DNA of 64,000 nucleotides from the NCBI GenBank assembly GCA_013399895.1, contig VXBA01005459.1:924258-988257 (forward strand), given 5' to 3'. Positions 41,301-53,433 of the stretch are shown one piece after another; within the stretch, counting starts at the first letter, position 1, and each line of letters begins with the position of its first letter. The notes beneath the pieces were generated by a model that had not been told where the DNA came from, searched no databases, and saw only the letters and a program-made list of their open reading frames with translations. Source of the stretch: Serilophus lunatus (taxonomy: Eukaryota > Chordata > Aves > Passeriformes > Eurylaimidae). The translations under genes were made by a program, and so were the position numbers.

Positions 41301-44300
41301 GTATAGGAGTGCTGTGTTAAGGCATTTAGGGATCTGTAATGAAAAGTTTAAATAAGATTTAGCTAATGATTTAAATCACTAGTTTTAGTGAGCCTTGGCT
41401 TTGCGATGCTTTGGCTTTAAGTCAGAAAAGCTGGCCAAAGAACCTGAAATGAAACAATTCTTGTTTCCCTAGTGATCCTCACATTCCTAAAACAACCATG
41501 AGAATCTGTTATTGTTTCCCTTTTGAAACCATTCTGCCCTTGAGGCACATTATTGCAAGATACCACTTAGCAGTCCTAAAGAAACAGTTTGGAGGACCCC
41601 ACTTCAGCATTGAGCATAGAAAGAAGTTGGGTAAAGGAGGGACGGATGAAGGTTCAAATTAAGGCTGAAAAGGAAATGGGTTTTCCCCCTGCATGATTTT
41701 TGGGTATTTTCAGAATTCTCCAGACTCAAAAGGCCCAACTTAGGGTTATCTCAATTTTTACTCAAAACAGGAAAATTTAACGGAACTGAATGCAATGCAA
41801 AAAATTATTAGTATGCCACCAGTCCCTTGCAACAAAAAATACTGAGGCTCAAGACAGGAATTTCTTCCGTGGGTGCTGCAATCCTGGTTGACAGCTTCTC
41901 AAGCTTCAGAAGACAGACAGGGGAGGAGGAAGAAAAAACAAGGCATACTGTGATGAGAGCACTAGTCATAGAACAAGCAGGACAAGAACAACGTCTTCTT
42001 TTAAAAATATTTGAGAGCAGACCACTATTTAAAAGAGAGAAACATTCCTTCAATGACTTTACATGACCTGATCTCGAACATATCAGAGTTATCTACAAAA
42101 CCTAAATAGAATAAAGAATTTTTCTTATGTGACTCCAAAAAGAATACAACAATAGTCCTTTACAGAGAAGTTCTGCTCTCTAGCTGGCATCCAGCACATC
42201 ACTGCAGTAGTACTGCTCCCCCAGAACCAATACCCATTGCTGGGCAAGAAATATATTTCACTCTGATACTGCCTCTGGATGTATGCAGTTTGTGCTAGGG
42301 TTTTAGTTTAGTGCCAGCTTTGGGGTTTGTTTGCTTTACTCTACACAATCTGCAGAATCTGGCAAAAATTTACCTTAAACCAGTTCAGCCAGTTTCACAT
42401 TACTTGAAACAGCATATTAAATCTTCTACAGATTGGATAGGTGGGCATTAGATCCGTATTCTTATTCAATTATTATGACTTACTGTAGTGACATTAAATC
42501 TCAGACAAGTACAGAATAAAGAGAAGGTAAACAACATACTTGAGTTTTAACTGTACATTTTCAGGACACAGTTCATGTAAGGAGTAAAAATGCCTCTGAC
42601 CACTCTCAAGGGATGTAGCACGAAATTGTAGCGTGCAGTTTTCTGAAACAGGCACAAGAGCTCAACACACTGCAGCTAGTTTCTGTGTCAGTTTTCATTC
42701 CATACAGATTAGTGCCATTATGCATAGCACCAACTTTATGCATATATTTGGCAGGGCCATACACACTCAATTTTCTCAAGCTTCCTGACTTGCTGTAGAC
42801 ACAGCAGCTTCTCATTAAACTTACCAGATAAAAATTACCCTATGAGTTTGTTTTTCACTAATTAAAAGGCTTAAGCATTTTCAGTTGGATCTTTTTCTTC
42901 AGTCCAGTGAGTGTGTAAGCTTACCAGAAATAGGTCCAGGAATTCAACTATCAGTCTGGATTTGCATTTTTTTACCCTCCCATGGGGAAAAAATCTTGCT
43001 TTCTGGTAGCATTCATTCCTTTATTAATCACTGAATTAATAATTTAATATAAACACTGGGATTCACCAGTGTCACATGTTTACACTTGAATTACTGTCCT
43101 GAGGGCTTTCCTTCCTTTTAAATGGCCTTCCTTTCTCTTCATATTGAGCCCATTCCTGTTCTTTTTAGTTATAATCAGAAAGTTTATCAGGAGGCAGCCA
43201 TAATTCCAGAGCTATTCTTCATTTGTCTATACTGCAGTTTCCTCTACTGGCTGCTAAGCAAACAACCTTGTACTAGTACCATATTTCATGCTTTCAGATA
43301 CTGGGTCACAGTTTGGTGTGTAGCATGGCACTCACTCCCACTGTGAGAAACAGAGCAGGCAAGAGGCCAAGAGATGGCAGAGTGCTGACTTGGCTCTTTT
43401 CACCTCACTTACCCACCTAGTCTGCTGTTGCCCTAACTTGCTCACTACAAATGCTACCACATGTAAGAACATAAACAAAATTCCAGATCCACAACAAAGT
43501 TCCCACCAGAGCAGTTTGATGATTCTTTGTACCTGGCCTCCAGGCAACTGACTGAGATAACAGACTCAGGCCACAATTGGACTATCATCATTCAAGGGGC
43601 TGACAAAAAGGCTTCTGCATTTGTTCTTGTAAGTCATGGTAAAATGAGTAGGGCAGATCAACCATCAAAAGATGAAGCTAGAGAAAGTCATGCTCTTATT
43701 CTCCTATTTGCAGTTCATTGACCATGAACAAACATTGTAAAACCTGTAGAAAAAGTATTTTATGGGCAACACTACAAGTATGGAGCAAAATCAACTTTCT
43801 AATTCATGTCATGTAAAGAGAGCAAGAACTGGTGTTGTATGTTCCCCTCACCAAGGCATGAAAGGACTGGAAAATGTAAAACACTTGGGTCACGTGATGT
43901 ACCTTATTTTAGGGTTTTTTACTTATTTGAAACAGCATAAGCTGATTTATATGAATGCATATTAATTCATTGAGTCCTGTTTTGAAATTCGTCTGAATTT
44001 GAACTGGATCACTTATGGACTATCATACAATCCAGCTAAAGTCCCACTTATTTAACTTACAGCATTAAGCACTGTATGTAGCACAAACCTGTTATTACTG
44101 CAAAATTCCTGCTACAGGAGATGGAAGTCTGAAGTGTGCCTTTTACAGTGGATGTTGATCACCTGTGCTGTATCTTTCATTCAGTTCTTGTATGTACTCT
44201 CTCAATATGACCTGGCTTAAAATCAAAAAAACTAAACAATAACCTTGGTACCACTGAAAGTCTGCCAAAATATACCTGAGCTGCAAAACACTGGCTTTGA

Positions 44301-45990
44301 TGTGTCTCTGAAGAGGGTGGGAATACAGCTAGATTAAATTGCTGGATTTTTTACCCTTTACAGATTCTAAAGATGCTGCTAATATATTTGAGTTATTTCA
44401 GGCAGACAATTACTAATGTTTTGATCTCAACTTCATCAGTCTTAAATGCAGCTTTACCATCTTTAGTCACGCAGAAAATCAGAAATACTCAGAAATGCAA
44501 CTAAGTTAATTTTCCACTGGGTCAACAAATAGCCCCAGGAAAACCAAGATCATCTTACCATCTAGCTAAGTACCCTGTAAATAATGTTGTAAGCTCCAAA
44601 GGCTCTATAAAACCAGCAAGCACCTTGTTATCATAATGATTCTTTGTATTATGAAAAATAGCATGCTGTTACAATTGACAGGCTGTTACATCTCTGCCAA
44701 GTAGGAGCAGATGTGGCAGGTAAGCTTTCAAATGAAAGAAAAATAAGCAGAATATTAAGTGTAATTTGCTTTAACTACATATTTGCCACTATGAAGTATT
44801 AAATAGCATGGAGACAAGTCCCACAAATGTTGGATTGTCAAGGGGCAACTCATTTTTTTGAACTGATGTTAAACAGCTCACTGAAAGTAAACTTTCTTCA
44901 GCTTTAATTACTTCCACCACATAAAATCTTAAAACATCTCAAGACAGAGTATTTGTTCACATACTAGAAGATCAAAAAAAAAAAAAAATCATGAACATCA
45001 CTGTGTGGTGACTTCTGTCATTAGAAAGTGCTGGTATTACTATGAAAATATAGTATCTCATCTTCCATTACCTTTACTTAGCTTTTCGTTTCTCTAACCT
45101 ATATCTCAATTAAAAGAAAACATTTACAGAAAATAAGTCAAGCATTACAAATTCTTATCTCACTACTTGGTCTCCAGTGTTACAGAGTTTTTCAAAGACA
45201 TTTTCAAGTCTCTAAAGGTATTGTTTCTTCTATGCTTGTCCACCACAATAAAGAGGAGAATATGCTTTAATATCCCACTCCCTGCAATGGTAAATGGTGA
45301 CGAAACTATTCAATCTGTGACAGACAGGACAAATCCCTGTTCACCGATTTTAATACCCTTAATTGGCTGTGCTTCTTGTGAAGCAGTAACTCAATCTGAG
45401 TGAACATGAGCTGACAAGAAGCTAATTTGAAGCTTTTTTCCTAACAAGCATATTATTAAATCAACTAATAAAATCCATTGCCAATTACTCATAGTGCTAC
45501 GTATCACATTAAAAAAAGTATTAAGGTAACACAATCTAGCCACCTGTTACCACACACAGGAATATCTACATTTAGGAATATCCACATTAAGTACAGACTT
45601 TGGATGGCAGAAAAAAAGTCTGTTAATGCATTTTTTTTTACCCTTTAAACTGCTCTTCTCAAGATAAAGACTTAAGAGAATTTTTGTGTAAGGAGCCTGG
45701 ACAGGGAATGCAAAGGTAAAACAGCAGATAGCCCAGGTATCTGAGTAGACTTACTGAAATTCACTTTCCTGTTAGAGTAGGTTGGGGCTTTTTTCATTAC
45801 ATGCAATTACCAATTCATCAAGTCATCTCTCTTTGTAATCACCATTGTAAATCAATATAGGAAAGCCATAACAAAAATCATATTCCAGGAGGTAACATAG
45901 ACTACCCTCAATTCAATTCAGTGTTCTTCAACTCACAAAGTATACTTAAACTCTTTATTTCTAAGAAGCAAAAATCTTAGATATTAGGAG
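38311..45990. other. Presumed intron; no gene recognised
   Basis: AT-rich sequence immediately downstream of FREM2 exon 2. It contains an (ATT)n microsatellite and no transposon I can name. Opposed open frames at 41808-42066 overlap each other and look like chance. Confidence 0.5.
40901..40935. repeat. (ATT)n microsatellite
   Basis: About eleven ATT units occur with two single-base interruptions (G and C). Confidence 0.9.
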
Positions 45991-45997
45991 TACTCAC

Positions 45998-46087
45998 CAC
46001 TGTCTTCAACCATGAAATGAAAAATGTCACTGGTGGCGTTGTCACCCCCACGTAAAACATAGCATATCTTCATATCATCAATATCAG
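45998..46087 (-). CDS. FREM2: FREM2 coding exon 2 (end of CSPG repeat 12)
   Basis: This 90-nt exon was found by reading the minus strand for the continuation of exon 1. It has an acceptor (TGTTTCTAG) just upstream and a strong donor (GTGAGTA at 45997-45991). Joined to the lone G of exon 1, it reads ADIDDMKICYVLRGG, then a sequon (NAT), then FHFMVEDS plus a split glycine codon. Entry and exit are both phase 1. ADIDDMKICYVLR follows FTQ directly in FREM2 as I know the family, so exon 1 ends where proposed and the last CSPG repeat is split by the intron. The next exon should begin the region leading to the Calx-beta domains. I looked for it on the minus strand further left and did not find it. 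Confidence 0.95.
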
Positions 46088-48284
46088 CTAGAAACAGTCA
46101 GGAAAAATAGATTTAATATTAAATGCTGAAGGTAGGAAACTGTTTATTAAATTGTTTAGCTTCACAAGAGAGAGATTGAAGTTCACCAGAAAAACTGAGT
46201 AATTCCAGTATTAACAGCATGGAAGTTTTACAGATATCATTCATTTCCCTCCCTTTACTTCCCCCTCTCTAGTGCCTTCTTTATTTTAAAATGCATTTAC
46301 AAAAAGAACTGAAAGGATCTTTAATAACATGGGCTTAACAGTTAGAACTATTTCATATTTTTAGTGGTCCATTTTCTTAGACAGAGGTTTTATCTCCACT
46401 AAGATACCGATTCTGTCATTCTTCAACCAAAAAAAGCACTGTAAAGGACATTTACAGTGATATGGTTTCCTTGAATAGCGATGAGAAACATACAATATAT
46501 AAAAATTAGGTTTTGTCACTTTCTTTGAAAGACTGCTGTTGGAAAAAGTCCATGTCTGATACCTTTTTCAAAAAAACTGTTAGAAATTAATAGCATTAAA
46601 GTGGAACTGAAGTACCACCCAAGTTCTCTTCTGATGTTAGGGCGGATGCATGAGTAAAGATGCCGAAAGCACTTTTGTTAAAGTTTCACAAAATCTTCAG
46701 TTCCAAATGTAACCAGACATCTTTTAGAGCAAACAAGTTAAGAGCATTATCAGCAAATATATGCAACTGAAGAATCTCTTCCATAAAAGTTTGAAAGTTT
46801 AAAGATCAAAAATTCATGGGGCTGTAAAGAGGATGCAAACAAATACCTCTTCATACCAGTGGAGCAAATAAATCTTTCATCCTGTGAACATAAAAACACT
46901 CAACTCTGCTCCTGTCGGTAGCCTTATCAAAATCTATGGTTCCAGCATATATAAAGATAAGCACTTAAACAAGTGTTTCCAGGACCAACTCATAAGAAAA
47001 AAAGCATCTGGTCATCCAGACACCTTAATTTTGCCAGAATAACTGCAAAGGAATAACCTGTTTTCTGTTCATTAAGAATATCTTCAGAGTCACTTGAGCA
47101 AGTCTATACTTTCCTTCCACAGCTGATTAGGTTATGTTAGTTATATCTCGATATTACTCACAGTAATAACTTACAGTAGTAACTCACAGCCTTACATTTA
47201 AGAGCTGTGCTGGTTCCCAAAGCTTTAATATGTTCGGTCCCTTCTCATCTCCTTCTTTGCACTAACACTGCAAAACTTAGGACACTGAAGTCATTAGAAA
47301 GTTTATCAAGAGTGTTTGAAAGATTTGGTACATCTCTACAGCCAAGACTGTAGAACGGATACGTATCAGTATGGGCTGTGTGAAATGAAATACAGCCAAC
47401 TGTAAGTGCTCCTCTCAAGCCTTACCACCTACACAACCCAGCACAGCTGGGCCCCTTTAACTTTGAGTCTCCTTGCTGTTGTTCTGTCTGCTCACTCCAC
47501 AGCTGCAGAAGGCTGCAAAACCACTCACTTCATTGTTAATTAACCAGCCATTAACTGATTGAAAAATAACATGGAAAATTCTCTGGAGAATAGCTAATGC
47601 TTCCATTTCAATTAAAGTTACTTCAGAGCCTTGTGGTGAGGCTTTATTTCAGAACAAACAACACGTGATTTTTGCCTTATTTATATCACCTAATATTTTA
47701 GTTTCATGTAAAAGTAAGTATCACTGACATAATTTTAGAACATTTACACCACCTTTTAATTTACCACAAACATTTCGTGGTTAAGGTTTGTGTCATTAAG
47801 GCAACAAATGCACTCAAAACTTATTATTTCTCCATCGGTTGGCAAATAATTTTGCTTTTACAGTTAAGTGTGGCCAGGCTGTACAGCAACTGATACCTTA
47901 GCCCTGGTATGACCATTAGTTAATAATAGTTTGGCCACTCCCATAATATTTTCTAAATAAAACTGGTTAAAGAAAGCACTTCACTCTAAAGATGTGGAGA
48001 ACAGTTCTGTTATCCAAACTTCTATCACTGATAGGAAGTCCAAAACAGAGTTATTTGGACTAAGCACTCTAAAGCAAAGAAGCTTCTTTATTTAGTGTTT
48101 ATCCAGCAGACCCCATTTCCTGTTTAAAGCTACCACAGATGCAATAAATAAACTGACATAAAAAATAATTAAGCCCTTATAAATAAGCTCACTGTTGGAA
48201 AGTTTCTCCCATTAATTATTACAGAGTTTAGCATGAAAAAGAATGTTTCCAGTGATCTAAAGAATGCACCAAGTATTGTAATAC
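46088..48284 (-). other. FREM2: FREM2 intron 1
   Basis: This 2197-nt GT-AG intron lies between the phase-1 donor after FTQ and the acceptor before ADIDD. It is AT-rich with no recognisable transposable element, RNA gene or open frame of note. Its first codons read in frame with exon 1 for about 39 residues before a stop at 48169, so intron retention would give a truncated protein without Calx-beta domains or a membrane anchor. Confidence 0.9.
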
Positions 48285-51200
48285 CTTGGGTGAACTGGCT
48301 GATGCTATGGTTGCCTTTCCCCAGGTGGATCAGGAAGCCATGGCGTGGACCCTCTGTGATTCTGATCTTAAGAGTAACATGCAAACTGTCCGTGTCTTCC
48401 ACTTTGAGCACCTTGTTGGTAATCAGAAACCCGATGTGACCTGTGGCCAGGATACGGAGAGTCTGAGCACCCTTATTTATTACAACTTGAGGTACACTGT
48501 TGTCCACAGCCATTATTCGAATCTTCATAGTCTGAGGTTTCCTTGTTTCAAACACAGTGTTGGGGAAGACGTAGAAATCAGTATGAGTGCCATCTGTAAC
48601 AGTAAAAGAGAAACTATCCTCAACTGATTCTGTGCCATCATGTTTGTAGCTGATTAGATTTTCATTTAGATCTTGTTTAGTGAAGGTGGTGACTGGTTTG
48701 GAGTTATTGAACAAGATCCGACCGTGAACTGGTATTTGAGTGATGATAAATTTTAGCAATGCATCAGGTGTATCCCTGTCTTCTGCAGTCAGCTCAAATG
48801 GAGTTATCAGTTTGTATTCATTTTCACTCAGCACCAGATTATGGATTGTGACAACAGGTTTCTTATTGTCCACATCGCTAATAGAAATTCTGAAAGTGCG
48901 AAACACAGGGTTATAGCCATCAGTCACCTGAAACTCAAAGCTGTCCATTTTCACCTCATCTTCTGAAGTGTGAATGTAATAGACTTTATTGCCTGCTAAT
49001 AGGAGCTGAGTAAAAGTGGAGATGGGTACCCCAGGCTGATCTGTACATTCAAGATGACCACGAACAGGTGCTCTGGTAATAGTGAAAACTAAGTTCTCAT
49101 CTGGACTATTCAGGTCACTGGTGCTAAGTAAATCAGTAGTGAGGGTTACCTTCCCTCCTTCCTTCAAAGAAACTCCTTTGCTGATTACATCTGGGAAGAC
49201 AATATCAATGCTACCTATTGTCACATAAAAATAGCGGTCAATAAGAGGATTTATTCCATCTGTCACATCAAACTTGATAAGATCACGGATTCCTTCTTGG
49301 CCAAAATGCATATATCGAATTAAGTTTCTATCCACTTCATCCTGGGTGAAGTTCATTCCCAGGGTGATATTCTCAAGTCCGCCTGAAGGCTTTGTCCTCT
49401 GCAAGAGGCCTTGTCCTGGCCCATACCTTATAATGTATGTCAAAGTTTTGTCTTCAGAATCAAGATCAGTAGCCTTCAATATTCTGTTATTAATAGTTCT
49501 AGTTTCCCCTATTTCAATCTCCAAACCATCATTGATGGCCATTCTGGGTGTCTCATCATCTACAGGAATAACCATGATGGGTACAGTTTTCCTAACAGTA
49601 TGTTTACCATCTGTGAGTTTCACCTCAAAACTGTCCACCTTTGTTTCAGAGTCATCATGTTCGTAGAGTATGTTGGAGCTCTCTGTTATCTGATCTAAGG
49701 TGAAGCTCTCCACTAGGACAGTTCCATTGACCAGTTGGTTCACAATGTGGCCATGCCTGGGAAGCCTGGTGATTGTGAACGTTAACTCATCAGCAGGGAC
49801 ATCTGCATCAACAGCATTGAAGATGGGAGTATCAATAACCAAACTCATGCCTTCCATCACAACAAACTCTCGCACAAAGATTTCAGGCTCTTCATCATTG
49901 ATGGACATAATAACAATGGGGAAAAAGTGCCTCTGGGAAAAGTTAATGCCATCAGAACAGCGGAAAGCAAATCTGTCTTCAACAGGCTCTACACCTTTAT
50001 GTATACTTTGGACATAAAAAATATGCCCTTGACGAAGGTCTTTCAAAGTAAAAGCACTTATAGCTACACCTGCCCTGGATTTTTCTGATCCTGGGGCAGG
50101 AGAGATGTTCTCTACATACCCAGATGTGGGCTGAGCAACAATTGTACAGAGTATATCATCACTAGGAGTATCTACATCTTCGGCCCTAAGGTGAGCAGGA
50201 GTAATGACCTGTTTGTCACCTTCTGTTACCATGAACTGCTCCCCCACAAAAATCTCTGGAGCTTGACTGTCAACAGGAAGAATAGTTACCAAAACTGAAA
50301 CTCCTTGAACAACATTGCCCCTGACACTCCACTTCTCAGACAGGTCAGACAACGTAAGGTTGAAAGCATCTTCCTTGGGCAGAAGGCCTATTTCACCAGC
50401 AGTGTGTGCATAGACCACAGCACCATCCAGAAGATCTCTCTGGGAAAACCTCTCTGCAGGCACCCCTTGAACCAGGATGTTCCCATACCGAGGAGGATCC
50501 TCTACAATGAAGGTCAACATTAAATCATCTGTATCCTCATCAGTGCCCTGAATGACATTAACAGTGATTTCAGCAGCACCATTCTCCAGCACATCTAGAT
50601 AGGAACCGAGAGTGCCTGGGGGCAATCTTAGTGTAGGAACCTCATCATCAACTGGGTGCACGTTCATTTTCAGTGTGATGGGCACAAAATGAACCCCATC
50701 ACTCACATCAAGCCTGCAGGTATCACTGTTGGCCTCAGCTCCACTGTGCACATACACCACCCTCCCTTGTCTGATATCCTCCAGGCCGAAGACACCTCCT
50801 GGGATCAGACTGTACCCAGAAAGCTGCAACTGGCCATAACGAGGAGCCTGGGTCAAGATAAATCTGAGACGGGCAAGTTCAGTGTCCGTGTCACTGGCAT
50901 CCAGTTCAGTTGGACTAAGGACATGGCTGCCTCCCTCAGGCAAAGTGAAGCCAGTATTAGTGATTTCAGGAGGCTGGTTATCCACAGGCTGCAAGTAGAT
51001 GGTGAAAGTCCCTTTGGCTGCATTGCCAACAGCATCTTGCACTTGATACTGAAACTGGATCAAATGAGGAGCCACCCCCAGTTCTTCCTGTGGGGGGCGG
51101 TACGAGATCTTATGGTGATTAATCTGGGCTTGGGTGAAGTGGGTAACTTCCACAGAGTGATCCTCAGTCAGCACAAGGGATCCAAGGCGAGCTCCATATA

Positions 51201-53433
51201 CATCTGGAGGGTGGTTGGTGTCAGTGTCAGTGGGAGGCTGGGTTATTGTGTAGCGGAGCTCACGGTCTCCTGAATCCTGATCTGTGTAACACAAGTGCTT
51301 CCTCCGCAGGGGGGTCACCTGCTGTTCTGCAACTATTAAGTGCAGGCTGCTGCTGCGATGCAGCTCTGGGGCTAACCTATCTACAGGATGCACTCGGATC
51401 ACAAAGGTCTGTGGTCCTGAGCGGTTTGGTGGGTCATTGTCATCCTGGACTCTAAAGATGAACTGGTCCAACACAACCCGAGGGCCAGGGCTGTGAGCTC
51501 CAAAGTGTTGGTAATAGAGACGTCCTTCCACAATGTCCTGTTGCAGCCACTCTCTTACTGGCTTTTCATAGATGAAGGAGCTCCCTGCTAAACCTGGCAC
51601 CCTCCTCCAAGAAAAGCCTTCATCTTCTTCCTCCTCTTCCCAGCCAGGAGGTGGTTGTGCCTGACGGAGGAGGAGCTGCCCAGCAGCAGGACCAGACTCC
51701 ACTATGAAGAGCAGGACGGCGTCTTGTGAATCAATGTCAGTGGCACTGAGAGCACGGGGAGTGATGGGCACTGTTTCACCCTCAGCCATGGCAAGCCCTG
51801 TGTTAGCATTAAGTAGGGGTGGCTGATCATCAGTAGGCACGAGGGTAATGGGGAAAAGGAACTCAACACGGTGGCGAGAGCCACCGTCCTCCAGCCGCAG
51901 CACCAGGTTGTCACTGAGTGGAGACTCACTGCCATCATGCTGATAAATGACCCAGCCTGCTGCCAGCTCAGCGACTGTGAAGTGTTTACGAGGGGCAGCA
52001 GGTCCTGGGGTGTCCCTCAAGAGAGTGAGGTGGCCATGCCTCAGCCCAGCCACCACACTCACCCGCACTTGCTCAAGGTCATCCTCGTCACTGATCACCA
52101 GGCTGGGGCTGGGACCTGGGGCTGAGAGAGGCCGCGACTGCCCCTCATAGAGCACAAGGCCAGTGTTGCGGGTCACCACGGGTGCCAGGGTGTTCATGGG
52201 CTTCACGACAATCACGAAGGCGAAGGGCTCCGAGGCAGCACCCTCTGGGTCCAACACCTCCAGTTCAAGCTCGAAAAGCCGCTCCCGATCCGAGTCCTCC
52301 ATGGGCGGCTGGTAGGCAATGCGCAGTTCCCTCACATCCCGCTGGCTGAAGGAGGTGACAGGCAAGCTCCGGTCGTCTGTGCTGACCATGTGGCCCTGGC
52401 CAGGGCCAAAGGGAGAGGTGATGTTGAAGAGCAGCAGATCTGGTGGCGACTCAGCATCCTCAGCTGACAGCATGTCAGGTGTGAGGGCCGTGAGGACGAA
52501 CTGGTCCACCTCCATCATTAGCATGGCCAAGAAGCTGGGCTTGGGGGCCACATTCTCAGTCCCGGCTCGGATCCGCACCAGCACCTGGAAGTACTCGCGC
52601 TTTAGCAGCGCCCCGCCGCCCGCCGCCTCCCGCAGCTCCGCCACCAGCGGCACCAGGTCTCGGTTGGGGGAGCCGCCGGCTGCCGTGTGTCGGTAGCGCA
52701 GCCCCAAGCGCAGGAACTCCTCGCAGTCCCACATCGAGGAAGGCACCGGGCCGCCCCCTGCCGCCTCTCCAGCCGCGCCCACCGCCGCCGGGGGGTAGTT
52801 GAGGATTTCTCCGTAGCGGGGCAGCCCGGCCAGCAGCGGCAGCAGCCCTACCCGGCAGCGCTGCCGGCCCGGCTCGAAGGCGAACTCCAGGCTGCGGGCG
52901 TCCAGCGGGTTGCTGGTGCCCCGCAGACGCTCCACGGTGAGGGGCAGGTTGCGGGTGACGATCTCCAGCTGGGTGAAGAGCACCTCCACCTCCAGCACCA
53001 GGGGCAGCACCAGGGCGCGGCTCGGCGAGTCGTAGCGCAGCTGCAGGCGGACGCGGTCCCGCGCGGGGCTGCGGCCGCCCAGGTGCGAGTACTGCACCTC
53101 GCGGGCTCCGAAGTCGCAGGGGAAGCGCCGGGGGCTCAGGCGGCCAGGGCGCTGCCACAGCGGGTCCTCGTCCAGCACGGTGAGGTGGCACCGGTCACCC
53201 GGCTGCACCTGCAGCACCAGGTCCCGCGCGGGGTCCAGCCAGGCGGAGCGGCCCAGGGGTACCCGCAGCCCGCGGTTCGCCACCACCACGGGGGTCACCT
53301 CCGACGACCACGGCGAGGAAACCGCGGCGCTGCTGCCTGGCGGTGGCTCCGGCGCCCCAGTCCAGGCGTAGCCGGCCAGCAGCAGCAGCAACCCGGCCAG
53401 CAGCCGCCGCGGAGAGGCGGGAACAGCCTGCAT
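48285..53433 (-). CDS. FREM2: FREM2 coding exon 1 (signal peptide, N-terminal region, CSPG repeats 1-12)
   Basis: This exon encodes 1716 codons plus one base of FREM2, an extracellular matrix protein that acts with FRAS1 and FREM1 in the Fraser complex anchoring epidermis to basement membrane. Residues 1-25 (MQAVPASPRRLLAGLLLLLA...) form a signal peptide. Residues 45-295 are the conserved N-terminal region (VANRGLRVPLG, RRFPCDFGAREVQYSHLG). CSPG repeats begin near residues 297, 417, 537, 688, 820, 932, 1058, 1183, 1296, 1413, 1525 and 1648. Sequons include NIT 337, NLT 1025, NIS 1109, NFS 1164, NGT 1236, NFT 1361 and NHS 1708. The exon ends FTQ plus G before a consensus donor (CCCAAG|GTAT); reading on into the intron gives unrelated sequence. 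I chose ATG 53433 because it has A at -3 and starts directly with the signal peptide. The open frame reaches ATG 53631, which would bury that signal. The giant first exon, twelve CSPG repeats and residue-level similarity to mammalian FREM2 (recalled, not aligned) favour FREM2 over FREM3, FREM1 or FRAS1. Confidence 0.97.

Larger units (their letters stand above)
1..45997 (-). other. FREM2: Left part of FREM2 intron 2 (inferred)
   Basis: Everything left of the exon 2 donor is most simply a long second intron. I saw no minus-strand segment encoding the conserved stretch expected after VEDSG, and no other gene. The region is AT-rich and holds the CR1 and LTR fragments listed separately. A short exon could have been missed by eye, so the intron may end inside the window. 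Confidence 0.6.

Noticed and set aside
41808..42066. Overlapping 81- and 79-codon frames on opposite strands
   Set aside because: Neither fits the missing FREM2 segment or any family I know. No good acceptor/donor pair frames them.
48169..48284. C-terminal extension of the FREM2 frame
   Set aside because: It is intron sequence: the donor at 48284 and the matching exon 2 explain the break in homology.
50656..51273. 205-codon plus-strand frame
   Set aside because: It is antisense to conserved FREM2 CSPG repeats and has no family resemblance.
48285..53433. Assignment to FREM3 or FRAS1 instead of FREM2
   Set aside because: FRAS1 has VWC and furin-like repeats before its CSPG repeats. FREM3 shares the giant exon, but the residue-level match, including FTQ-ADIDDMKICYVLR, is to FREM2.
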